From AC-32 sp035473395 (GTDB taxonomy: Bacteria; Actinomycetota; Thermoleophilia; Gaiellales; Gaiellaceae), in NCBI GenBank assembly GCA_035473395.1, contig DATIOF010000083.1, forward strand, positions 1 through 8,159: DNA of 8,159 nucleotides, in the 5' to 3' direction. How positions within the stretch are numbered: position 1 is the stretch's first letter; every line of letters starts with the position of its first letter. The position numbers and the translations under genes were made by a program. The notes under the pieces were generated by a model. It saw only the letters and a program-made list of their open reading frames with translations. It searched no databases and was not told the origin of the DNA. Below are positions 1-6,706 of the stretch, one piece after another.

Positions 1-543
1 CGGCGCGTCGGCGTGATGCCGCCGCAGGTGAAGGATGCGAACGTGATCGTCGACCTCGCCGTCCACGACGTCGACATCTTCGGTTACCTCCTGGGAAACG
101 GAGAGCCGACCGACCTGTTCTGCAATGCCGGGCGCGCGATCGCCGAGGACCGGTTCGACTTCGCCGACATCTTCCTGCGCTACGGCCCTGTCGCCTGCTT
201 CCTGCAGGTGAACTGGGTGACGCCGGTGAAGATCCGCTCGCTCGCAGTGACGGGCACTGCCGGCTACGCGCACGTCGAGTACGTCACCCAGCGGCTGGAC
301 TTCTACCGCGCCGGCCCCGCGGTCGAGCCCACGTCGTTCGCCGAGCTCGAGGCACTCAGCGAGCAGGAGCCCGAGCGGCTCGACTTCCCGCACGAGGAGC
401 CGCTCGCGCGCGAGCTAAGGGAGTTCCTGTGCGCGGTGCGGGGCGAGCCGGCCGAGATCGTGGGCGCCGAGGAGGCGCGGGCGACGATGGTCGTGGCGAC
501 GAGACTGGTCGAGCTCGCCGAGCAGCATGCGCTGACCCCGTGA
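1..543 (+). CDS. Gfo/Idh/MocA-family sugar oxidoreductase, C-terminal part (cut by the window edge)
   Basis: The frame is open from base 1 to the TGA at 541-543, giving 180 residues of a protein whose N-terminal Rossmann domain and EKP motif lie outside the window. Near the visible start it reads DLAVHDVDI; the D-x3-H spacing (residues 18 and 22 of the fragment) matches the catalytic Asp/His pair of inositol dehydrogenase-type Gfo/Idh/MocA enzymes. Then come the beta-sheet domain (VNWVTPVKIRSLAVTG) and a C-terminal helix rich in Glu and Arg (EPLARELREFLCAVRGEP), as usual in NAD(P)-dependent sugar dehydrogenases acting on nucleotide sugars. UDP-N-acetylglucosamine 3-dehydrogenase (WlbA/GnnA-like) is a plausible specific role, since such enzymes often sit in glycan loci, but the substrate cannot be read from this half. 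Its stop overlaps the GTG start of the glycosyltransferase that follows (GTGA), which suggests an operon. The ATG at 16 is internal, not the start. Confidence 0.87.
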   Translation, partial: RRVGVMPPQVKDANVIVDLAVHDVDIFGYLLGNGEPTDLFCNAGRAIAEDRFDFADIFLRYGPVACFLQVNWVTPVKIRSLAVTGTAGYAHVEYVTQRLDFYRAGPAVEPTSFAELEALSEQEPERLDFPHEEPLARELREFLCAVRGEPAEIVGAEEARATMVVATRLVELAEQHALTP

Positions 544-1373
544 CCGAGCGCCCGCCGCTTGTCAGCATCATCGTGCTCTGCCACAACTACGCCCGTTTCC
601 TGCGCGAGGCGATCGACAGCGCGCTCGGCCAGACCTACCCGAACTGCGAGGTGCTCGTGCTGGACGACGGCTCGACCGACGACTCGCTCGAGGTGGCGCG
701 GAGCTACGGCGACGCCGTGCGTGTCTTCACGCATCCGAACATGGGAGTCGAGCGCACTAGCAACCGCGGCGTCGACGAGGCGCGTGGCGAGTACACGGCC
801 TTTCTCTCGGCCGACGATCTGTACGAGCCGACGTACATCGAGGAGCTCTACGAGGCTCTGGTGGCCGTGCCCGAAGCATCGTTCGCCTACTGCCGGGCGC
901 AGATGTTCGGCGCCGACGACCGGATCCTGCGCGCGTTTCCCTTCAGCCCCTACCTGATCGCCCTGCGGACGAACTACGTCAATGCGTGCGCGCTGACCCG
1001 GCGAGAGGACTACCTCGCGGTCGGTGGCATGAGCGACGTAGGCGACATCACGATGGAGGACTGGGACCTGTGGCTGAAGATGATCGAGCACGGTAAGCGC
1101 GGGACGTACGTGCGCGAGCCGCTCCTGCGCTGGCGGCGCCACGAAGCGGGCAGTCGGAACCCCGACGCCCGCATGCGCGCCGCCGTCGCGGCGATGCACC
1201 GGCGCCACGGCGAGCTCCGGGCTGCTCTCAGCGGGCCGCGCGCCCGTCTTCGGTACCTCTTCGACCTCGCCGTCGCGGCAGCGGATATCGCGCTCGGCCT
1301 CTCGCGGTGGCCGAGGCTGGTCCGACTCCTCGAGCGGTCATCGTGGCGGAGCTTCGAGCGGCAGTACCGCTAG
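540..1373 (+). CDS. Family-2 glycosyltransferase (GT-A fold)
   Basis: A cytoplasmic nucleotide-sugar-dependent transferase of 277 residues from the GTG at 540. This start is chosen because it overlaps the preceding stop as GTGA and places the first beta strand (PLVSIIVLCHNYARFL) at residues 6-21, as in most GT2 proteins; the frame is open further upstream, but there it only reads through the previous gene. Visible motifs are LDDGSTDDS (residues 41-49, nucleotide binding), SADD at 90-93 (the metal-binding DxD equivalent), GG at 162-163, and MEDWDLW at 172-178, which carries the likely catalytic base. The C-terminal 45 residues are Arg-rich with a modest hydrophobic stretch (about 237-253), perhaps for peripheral membrane contact. 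Donor and acceptor sugars cannot be told from the sequence. It probably adds one residue of the repeat unit. It ends convergently with the leftward operon, sharing the CTAG at its stop. Confidence 0.92.
   Translation: MTERPPLVSIIVLCHNYARFLREAIDSALGQTYPNCEVLVLDDGSTDDSLEVARSYGDAVRVFTHPNMGVERTSNRGVDEARGEYTAFLSADDLYEPTYIEELYEALVAVPEASFAYCRAQMFGADDRILRAFPFSPYLIALRTNYVNACALTRREDYLAVGGMSDVGDITMEDWDLWLKMIEHGKRGTYVREPLLRWRRHEAGSRNPDARMRAAVAAMHRRHGELRAALSGPRARLRYLFDLAVAAADIALGLSRWPRLVRLLERSSWRSFERQYR
1370..1373. other. Convergent gene junction with shared CTAG stop palindrome
   Basis: The rightward glycosyltransferase ends in TAG at 1371-1373 and the leftward glycosyltransferase ends in TAG read from 1372 to 1370. 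The palindrome CTAG therefore holds both stop codons and the two coding regions overlap by 4 bases. There is no room for an intergenic terminator. The only nearby dyad seen is a weak one, AGCGG/CCGCT with a 5-nt loop at 1357-1371, with no T-tract on either side. Confidence 0.95.
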
Positions 1374-2320
1374 AGCCGCCCGAGCCGCTGCTGCTCGCGT
1401 AGCGCAGCGCGGAACGAGACCAGACGGCCCGCGGCCGCCCTGCGCTCGCTCGGCTTGCGGGCACGACGCTCCGCGCGCATCCCGCCCAAACCGTCGCGCC
1501 AGCCGCGCCCGATCGCCTTCGCAGCCTCAGTGCTGCGTGCCTGAGCGAGCGTGACGAGGTCGAAGGCGGCAGAGGATGCGACCGACTTCGCGAGCGCGAG
1601 CGGGGGCAGGTGCCGCGCCGCCAGCAGGAGGCGGTTCCGCGAGGGCCAGTAGAGCCGCGTCGTCGAGCGCAGCGGCCCCGACGCGTGGCCCTGCTCGTGC
1701 CGGATCGCGCTGCGAGGGTCGAGCGCGATCCGGCCGCTGACGCGCAGGCAGTAATCGGCCTCTTCGCCATACATGAAGAGCGGCTCGTAGAACCCGCCCA
1801 GGGCCATGAACTCCTCGCGGCGCACCATCATCAAGGCGCCCGACGCGGCCTCCACGTCGAACGGCTCCGCAGGCAGGTCGCCGCGCAGTTCGCCGTCGAG
1901 CCGGCCGTAGGTGGCCATGTTCGGCGCGATCTCGAGCCCGGCCGCCTCGAGCCGCGCGCCGTCGGGCCGCAGGAGCACGCCCGTCGCGACCGCGACCGAG
2001 GGATCCTCGAGCAGCGCCCGCAGGGGCTCGTCCCAGCCCTCCTCGACCTCGGCGTCGAAGTTGACGAACGCGACGAAACGGCCTGTCGCGGCTTCGGCGC
2101 CGCGGTTGCAGCCGGCGCAGAAGCCGATGTTCTCCTCGAAGCGGACGGCTCGCGCGCGCTCCCAGTGCCGCTCGACGCCCTCCCAGCTCCCGTCCGCCGA
2201 GCCCGAGTCGACCACGATCCCCTCGACCTCTGCGGCGGCGGTGTTGCGGGCGAGCGCGCCGAGCGAGCTCGGCAGGACGGCGGCGCCGTTGTGGTTGACG
2301 AGGACGACCGAGAGCTCCAT
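1370..2320 (-). CDS. Family-2 glycosyltransferase, WbbL/rhamnosyltransferase-like (COG1216 type)
   Basis: A 316-residue GT-A transferase that begins at the ATG at 2320-2318. The start overlaps the preceding stop by one base (TGATG), so translation is probably coupled. Order of motifs: ELSVVLVNHNG at 2-12; VVDSGSADGS at 36-45; ENIGFCAGCNRG at 63-74, the N-x-G-x-x-x-x-x-N signature common in the WbbL-like rhamnosyltransferase subgroup; VNFDAE at 86-91, standing where most relatives have NPD; ASGALMMVRR at 159-168; and FMYGEEADYCLR at 182-193 with the likely catalytic acidic residues. The C-terminal tail (about 265-316) is strongly basic. As last gene of a run that also makes GDP-6-deoxyhexose, it is a candidate for transferring D-rhamnose, but that is inferred from context. 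Donor use by this subfamily is not predictable with confidence. Confidence 0.9.
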   Translation of the reverse strand: MELSVVLVNHNGAAVLPSSLGALARNTAAAEVEGIVVDSGSADGSWEGVERHWERARAVRFEENIGFCAGCNRGAEAATGRFVAFVNFDAEVEEGWDEPLRALLEDPSVAVATGVLLRPDGARLEAAGLEIAPNMATYGRLDGELRGDLPAEPFDVEAASGALMMVRREEFMALGGFYEPLFMYGEEADYCLRVSGRIALDPRSAIRHEQGHASGPLRSTTRLYWPSRNRLLLAARHLPPLALAKSVASSAAFDLVTLAQARSTEAAKAIGRGWRDGLGGMRAERRARKPSERRAAAGRLVSFRAALREQQRLGRL

Positions 2321-3330
2321 CAGAGGAGCTTCTCTACCACGCGCCAGTAGTGCTGGACCGCACTGTTGAACGCGCCGGCGCCGCGCGGCAGCTCGATCAT
2401 GCGCGGGTCGAGGATCGGGGTCAGGAAGCGCACGAGCTCACGATCGCGAACGCGCCGCAAGCGCTGGGTCTCGCGCCGGTGGCGCAGGAGCCAGCGCGGC
2501 CGCGCGAGGAGCCAGCCGTACCCGCGCACCTTGCCGCCGAGCCAGCGCTGGCGGGTCGAGAGACCGAGCATCGCCAGCTCGACCGCAAACAGCACCGGGC
2601 CGAGCAGGAGCAGCAGCCGCAGCGAGTAGGCGCTGAGCACGAACACGAGCCGGTTGCGTTCGAGCAGCGCGAGCTTGTCTGCGTTCCGGGAGAACTCGTA
2701 CTCGTGCAGCACGTCGGCCCCCGGCTCGACGACGACGTTCAACCCGTGCAGCCGCGCGCGCCAGCCGAGCTCGAGATCCTCGAGATACATGAAGAGCTCC
2801 GGGCTGAAGCCGCCGAGCTCGTCGTACAGCTCGCGCCTGATCGCCAAGGCCGCGCCGCTCGGAGCAGGGACGTCCTCGCGCGTTGCAAGGCCTTCGACCG
2901 GCTGCTCGAATCGGCCGGCCCAGGCGATCCCGCTGAGGTGGACGACGGTCCCGCCGGAGTTCAGCAGCTCCGGCCGGTCAAGCAATCGCAGCCGCGCCAT
3001 CGCAATCCCGACGGTGGTGTCCTCGAGCGTCCCCGCGAGCGCCTCAAGCGCACCGCGCTCGACCACCGTGTCCTGGTTCAGGAAGACGAGCACGTCCCCG
3101 CTCGCCTTCGAGGCGCCGAGCGCGGCGCCGCCCGCATAGCCGAGGTTGCCACCGGCCTCGACCACGAGCGCCTGGTCGCGGCCAGGCTCGGCGCCGCCGT
3201 TGTCGACGACGATCACCTCCGCGTCCGGCCGGTCGTCACACACCGCGCTCAGGCAGCGCTGGAGAGACGGCCCCGAGCGGTACGCGACGACGACGACCGA
3301 CAGCGAGGGCCGCGCTAGCGGCTCGCCCAC
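2320..3330 (-). CDS. Family-2 glycosyltransferase with C-terminal hydrophobic segment
   Basis: A 336-residue transferase if it starts at the GTG at 3330-3328, which overlaps the end of gmd by 16 bases and puts the first strand (PSLSVVVVAYRSG) at residues 8-20. The frame stays open to an ATG at 3411, but that would overlap gmd by 97 bases with low-complexity Arg/Gly sequence, so it is rejected. No strong ribosome binding site precedes the GTG, so coupling to gmd translation is likely. Motifs: VVDNGG at 41-46, GGNLGYAGG at 60-68, FLNQDT at 83-88 (DxD equivalent), PSGAALAIRR at 157-166, and MYLEDLELGWR at 181-191 with the catalytic-base region. A Leu-rich stretch at about 228-256 may be a membrane anchor or amphipathic helix, as in other COG1216 members. 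It resembles its downstream neighbour in layout, so the pair may be ancient paralogues that add consecutive residues. The sugar is unknown; D-rhamnose is a reasonable guess from context. Confidence 0.9.
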   Translation of the reverse strand: MGEPLARPSLSVVVVAYRSGPSLQRCLSAVCDDRPDAEVIVVDNGGAEPGRDQALVVEAGGNLGYAGGAALGASKASGDVLVFLNQDTVVERGALEALAGTLEDTTVGIAMARLRLLDRPELLNSGGTVVHLSGIAWAGRFEQPVEGLATREDVPAPSGAALAIRRELYDELGGFSPELFMYLEDLELGWRARLHGLNVVVEPGADVLHEYEFSRNADKLALLERNRLVFVLSAYSLRLLLLLGPVLFAVELAMLGLSTRQRWLGGKVRGYGWLLARPRWLLRHRRETQRLRRVRDRELVRFLTPILDPRMIELPRGAGAFNSAVQHYWRVVEKLL

Positions 3331-4301
3331 GCCAGCTCGTTCGCGACCCGCTCCAGGTCGGCGTCGACCATCAGCTCCACCAGCTCGCGAAAGCTCGTCC
3401 GCGGCGACCACTCGAGCTCCCGCCGGGCCTTCGACGCGTCACCGACGAGATGGTCGACCTCCGCGGGCCGCAGGAAGCGCGGATCGCTCACGATGTGCTT
3501 CTCCGGGTCGAGCCCGGCGCGCTCGAAGGCGATCTCTGCGAACTCCCGCACCGAGTGCTCCTCACCGGTCGCGACGACATAGTCGGACGCTTCGTCCTGC
3601 TGCAGCATCAGCCACATCGCCTCGACGTAGTCGGCCGCGAAGCCCCAGTCGCGTCTCGCGTCGAGGTTCCCCAGCCGCAACTCGGTGGTCAGCTCGTGCT
3701 TGATCCGCGCGACGCCGTCGCTGATCTTGCGCGTCACGAACTCGAGCCCGCGGCGGGGGCTCTCGTGGTTGAAGAGGATCCCCGAGACCGCGAACAGGTC
3801 GTACGACTCGCGGTAGTTGACCGTGATGTGGTGCCCGTAGGCCTTGGCCACGCCGTACGGCGAGCGGGGATGGAACGGTGTCTGCTCCGTCTGCGGGACC
3901 TCGCGCACCTTGCCGAACATCTCCGAGGAGGACGCCTGGTAGAAGCGGATCCCGGGGTCGACGGCCCGGATCGCCTCGAGCACGCGGGTGACGCCGACCG
4001 CGGTGAACTCGGCCGTCAGCACCGGCTGGTTCCACGAGGTCGGCACGAAGCTCTGCGCGGCGAGGTTGAAGACCTCGTGCGGCTGTGCCTGTCGCAGCGC
4101 GGCGTCGAGCGAGGGCGGGTCGAGCAGATCGCCCTGGATCAGCTCGACGCGGTCGACGAGGTGGCCGATCCGCTCCAGGTTCTCGGTCGAGGCCCGGCGG
4201 GTCATGCCCGAGACCTCGTAGCCCTTTTCCAGCAGCAGCTCGGCCAGGTACGAGCCGTCCTGGCCGGTAATGCCGGTGATCAGCGCCCGCCGGCGGCTCA
4301 T
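3315..4301 (-). CDS. gmd: GDP-mannose 4,6-dehydratase
   Basis: Converts GDP-D-mannose to GDP-4-dehydro-6-deoxy-D-mannose in the cytoplasm, the common precursor of GDP-D-rhamnose, GDP-L-fucose and related sugars. The 328-residue protein is an extended short-chain dehydrogenase. It shows the NADP-binding GITGQDGS at residues 10-17, AAQSFVPTSW at 81-90, SSSEMFGKV at 124-132, PRSPYGVAK at 145-153, and the family hallmark LFNHESPRRG at 176-185. By alignment to the E. coli enzyme, S125 stands for Thr132, and E127, Y149 and K153 match Glu134, Tyr156 and Lys160, so the active site looks intact. The ATG at 4301 overlaps the upstream stop as ATGA and has GGAG at 4313-4310, 8 bases ahead. A longer open frame to 4412 only adds low-complexity residues over the previous gene. 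Length is slightly below the 340-370 common in proteobacterial Gmd. Its neighbour upstream is the matching reductase. Confidence 0.96.
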   Translation of the reverse strand: MSRRRALITGITGQDGSYLAELLLEKGYEVSGMTRRASTENLERIGHLVDRVELIQGDLLDPPSLDAALRQAQPHEVFNLAAQSFVPTSWNQPVLTAEFTAVGVTRVLEAIRAVDPGIRFYQASSSEMFGKVREVPQTEQTPFHPRSPYGVAKAYGHHITVNYRESYDLFAVSGILFNHESPRRGLEFVTRKISDGVARIKHELTTELRLGNLDARRDWGFAADYVEAMWLMLQQDEASDYVVATGEEHSVREFAEIAFERAGLDPEKHIVSDPRFLRPAEVDHLVGDASKARRELEWSPRTSFRELVELMVDADLERVANELAWASR

Positions 4302-5170
4302 GAGACCGGCTCCAGCTCGCGAGCGGCGGCGAGCGCGTCGGCGAGGGTCTGCTCGAGCGGGATCTCCGGCGTCCAGCCCGTCGCCGCACGCAGCTTCGCC
4401 GGATCGCCGCACAGCCGCCTGATGTCGGCCGGCCGCACCCGGCTCTCGTCCCGCTCGACCTGCACCGGAACGCGGGCCAGACCGACGAGCAGCTCGAGCA
4501 CGTGCTCCATCGTCACGCTCACTCCCGATGCGACGTTGTACGTCTCTGCGGCGACCGCCGGGTCGAGTAGCAGGGCGTAGGCTCGTGCGACGTCGCGGAC
4601 GTCGGTCAGGTCGCGCTCGGCCGAGAGGTCGCCGACGAGCAGCGTGCCGCCGCCCTCGGCTTCGAGCCTGGCGATCTGCCGCGTCCAGGAACCGATCGCG
4701 AAACGGTCGTCTCGGCCGGGGCCTTCGTGGTTGAAGCTACGCGCCACGACGACCTCGACGCCAGGCAGTGCACAGGCGAGCTCGGCGGCCGCCTTGGTCA
4801 CCGCGTACGGCGAGATCGGCCTCACCGGCTCGTCCTCCGGCGTCGGGAAGCGGCTCGCGTTGCCGTAGACCTCCGAGGTCGAGGGAAACAGGACACGCGC
4901 CTCGGGCCGTTCGCTGCGGATCGCCTCGAGCACGTTGACCGTGCCGGCCACGTTCACCCACCAAACGCGGGTCGGGTGGTCCCACGAGGCGGCCACGGAC
5001 GAATCCGCGGCGAGGTGGACGAGTGCCGACGGCTGTGTCTCGCGAACCGCCGCCGCAATGGCGTCAGCGTCAAGCACGTCGCCTTCGAAGGGCAGGAATG
5101 CCTCGCCCAGCTCGTCGCGCAGGTGCCGGCCGACGAACCCGAGGGGCCCGGTGACGAGCACGCGCTCCAC
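4298..5170 (-). CDS. rmd: GDP-6-deoxy-D-mannose reductase-like SDR (probable GDP-D-rhamnose synthase)
   Basis: Probably reduces GDP-4-dehydro-6-deoxy-D-mannose, the product of the neighbouring dehydratase, to GDP-D-rhamnose with NAD(P)H. The 290-residue extended SDR has the nucleotide-binding TGPLGFVG at residues 7-14, HLAADSSV at 52-59, PSTSEVYG at 96-103 and PYAVTK at 121-126, giving Ser/Thr about 97-99, Y122 and K126 as the catalytic set. RSFNHEGPGR at 144-153 is typical of the Rmd group, as is the tail RPADIRRLCGDPAKL at 246-260 followed by TGW and IPLEQTL. It does not show the longer C-terminal region of GDP-L-fucose synthase (about 310-320 residues), so the D-rhamnose branch is favoured; GDP-6-deoxy-talose synthase is the main alternative. 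The GTG at 5170 lies one base after the upstream stop and only 3 codons before the Rossmann strand. No clear Shine-Dalgarno is seen, so coupled translation is likely. It overlaps gmd by 4 bases. Confidence 0.83.
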   Translation of the reverse strand: MERVLVTGPLGFVGRHLRDELGEAFLPFEGDVLDADAIAAAVRETQPSALVHLAADSSVAASWDHPTRVWWVNVAGTVNVLEAIRSERPEARVLFPSTSEVYGNASRFPTPEDEPVRPISPYAVTKAAAELACALPGVEVVVARSFNHEGPGRDDRFAIGSWTRQIARLEAEGGGTLLVGDLSAERDLTDVRDVARAYALLLDPAVAAETYNVASGVSVTMEHVLELLVGLARVPVQVERDESRVRPADIRRLCGDPAKLRAATGWTPEIPLEQTLADALAAARELEPVS

Positions 5171-5171
5171 C

Positions 5172-6701
5172 TCAGTACGCGCCGCGGCCGTTGAGGACGG
5201 CCGGGATGGTCTTCACGAGAATCGAGATGTCGAGCCAGATCGACCAGTTCTCGAGGTAGAAGAAGTCGAGCCGCACGAGATCGCCGAAGCCGAGGTTCGA
5301 GCGGCCGGAGATCTGCCAGAGGCCCGTCACGCCCGGGAGCACGAGGTAGCGCTTGCGGTGCCAGTCCTCCAGCCGCTCGAAGTCGCGCAACGGCAGCGGC
5401 CGCGGGCCGACGAGGCTCATCTCGCCGCGCAGGACGTTCCAAAGCTGCGGGATCTCGTCGAGCGAGAACCGCCGCAGGAAGGCGCCGACGCCGGTCACGC
5501 GCGGATCCTCGCGGATCTTGAAGAGCGGCCCGTCCGCCTCGTTCGAGGCCTCCAGCTCGGCCTGCTGCACAGCAGCGTCGGCGCGCATGGTGCGGAACTT
5601 CAGCATCCCGAACTCCTGCTCGCCGAGGCCTACGCGGCGGTCGCGATAGAACACCGGGCCGCGCGAGCTGAGCTTGACCGCGGCCGCGATCGCGATCCAG
5701 ACCGGCAGGCCGACGAGCAGCACCAGCCCGGAGACGAGCAGGTCGAATCCGCGCTTGACGACCCAGTCCATCCCGATGAAGGCCGGCGGCCGCAGCTCGA
5801 ACAACGGGATGCCCTGGCCCGGCACGAACTCCACGCGCGAGGTCAGCAGCTCGGTGGCCTTCGGCGCGATCCGCACCTCGACGCCGCGCCGGTGGGCGTG
5901 GTCGACGATCTCGAGCAGCTCGCGCTCGCCGAAGTCGGAATCGGTGATGATCAGCTCGTCCACGCGCTCGCGGTCGAGCACCGCGGGCAGGTCTTCGACG
6001 TCGCCGAGGACGGGCAGGCCGACCCCGGCCGCCGAGGGCGCGACCGCGCCGATGAACTCGTAGTCGATCCCGTTACGCCCAGAGCCGAGCGCGCCGTGCA
6101 GGTGCGCGATGTTCGCGCCGGAGCCGGCGAGCAGCGCGTAGCGGCGCGCGCCGAGCTTGCGCAGCACCTCGCCCGTGACGAGCTCGTAGCTCGAGCGCAG
6201 CGCCGCGATCGTGACCGCGCAGAGGATGACCGCGGTCGGCGCGAGGCCGTAGGTCGAGAACTTGTGCCCGGTGCCGATCGCGAAGGCCAGCGTGATCAGC
6301 GCGACCAGGATCAGCGACGAGAGCACGCGCGCGAAGCCCGGCCGCCGCTCGCGCTCCTCGTACAGGCGGGCCTGCGAGAAGACGAGCACCGTGACGAGCG
6401 TCAGGAAGGGCAGCCAGTCGGTCTCGATCCGCCAGAGCACGCCCCAGAGCACCGGCTCCCGCCCGTAGTAGAGCTCTCGCGCCACGAGCGCCGCGTAGAG
6501 CCCGAGCACGAGGCCGCCGAGATCGAGGCAGACGAGGGCGGTGATGCTGGCGAGGCGGCGGCCGGCGACGAGCAGCTGCGCGCGCGAGAGCAGGAACGGC
6601 GCGCCGGCCCGGATGTCGCTGACGATCCGGACCGGCGCGTCGTCCTCGGCAACCGGGGCGGGGATTCGCCCCCGCCCCCGTTGCGATGTCGGTGTCGCCA
6701 C
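5172..6701 (-). CDS. Polyprenyl glycosylphosphotransferase (undecaprenyl-phosphate sugar-1-phosphate transferase)
   Basis: An integral membrane enzyme of 509 residues that starts a glycan by moving sugar-1-phosphate from a nucleotide sugar to undecaprenyl phosphate. It has an Arg/Pro-rich cytoplasmic N-terminus, about four hydrophobic segments (near 51-75, 95-111, 126-146, 152-170), a CoA-binding-like Rossmann region at about 187-285 (LLAGSGANIAHL), then a fifth membrane helix at 318-342 leading into the catalytic domain. There it shows GPVFYRDRRVG (348-358), LKFRTMRADA (367-376), SLDEIPQLWN (413-422) with the Asp415-Glu416 dyad equivalent to that of PglC, MSLVGPRP (428-435) and LPGVTGLWQISGRS (455-468). 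This is the WbaP/GumD/PssY architecture; the donor sugar cannot be read. The GTG at 6701 is 5 bases after the previous stop, with AGGA close ahead. The open frame continues far upstream to 7412, but only as a shadow of the hydrolase gene. A strong hairpin lies within codons 7-18. Confidence 0.94.
   Translation of the reverse strand: MATPTSQRGRGRIPAPVAEDDAPVRIVSDIRAGAPFLLSRAQLLVAGRRLASITALVCLDLGGLVLGLYAALVARELYYGREPVLWGVLWRIETDWLPFLTLVTVLVFSQARLYEERERRPGFARVLSSLILVALITLAFAIGTGHKFSTYGLAPTAVILCAVTIAALRSSYELVTGEVLRKLGARRYALLAGSGANIAHLHGALGSGRNGIDYEFIGAVAPSAAGVGLPVLGDVEDLPAVLDRERVDELIITDSDFGERELLEIVDHAHRRGVEVRIAPKATELLTSRVEFVPGQGIPLFELRPPAFIGMDWVVKRGFDLLVSGLVLLVGLPVWIAIAAAVKLSSRGPVFYRDRRVGLGEQEFGMLKFRTMRADAAVQQAELEASNEADGPLFKIREDPRVTGVGAFLRRFSLDEIPQLWNVLRGEMSLVGPRPLPLRDFERLEDWHRKRYLVLPGVTGLWQISGRSNLGFGDLVRLDFFYLENWSIWLDISILVKTIPAVLNGRGAY
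6650..6683 (-). repeat. GC-rich inverted repeat (hairpin) inside the 5' end of the phosphotransferase gene
   Basis: The arms at 6650-6663 and 6670-6683 are complementary at 13 of 14 positions, with a C:C mismatch at 6654/6679 and a 6-base loop (6664-6669). In the transcript a further G:U pair could close a CGAA tetraloop. Nine consecutive inner pairs are all G:C. The element begins 16 bases past the GTG start codon. No T-tract follows in the direction of transcription, so it is not a standard intrinsic terminator. Confidence 0.8.
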
Positions 6702-6706
6702 GAGTC

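Noticed and set aside
303..1208. 301-codon minus-strand open frame opposite the dehydrogenase and glycosyltransferase
   Set aside because: Shadow of two motif-bearing genes; it crosses their boundary and shows no domain.
1357..1371. Possible bidirectional terminator at the convergent junction
   Set aside because: The stem is only 5 bp with a 5-nt loop, no T-tract is present on either strand, and it lies within coding sequence.
4302..4412. Alternative upstream ATG for gmd
   Set aside because: It would add 37 Arg/Gly/Ala-rich residues not found in the family and deepen the overlap with the reductase gene. The ATG at 4301 has a GGAG site and starts right before the Rossmann strand.
1610..4580. 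Three long plus-strand open frames (1610-2350, 2350-3318, 3450-4580)
   Set aside because: Each mirrors a minus-strand gene with strong motifs. The apparent head-to-tail arrangement follows from that gene order, and the translations are low complexity.
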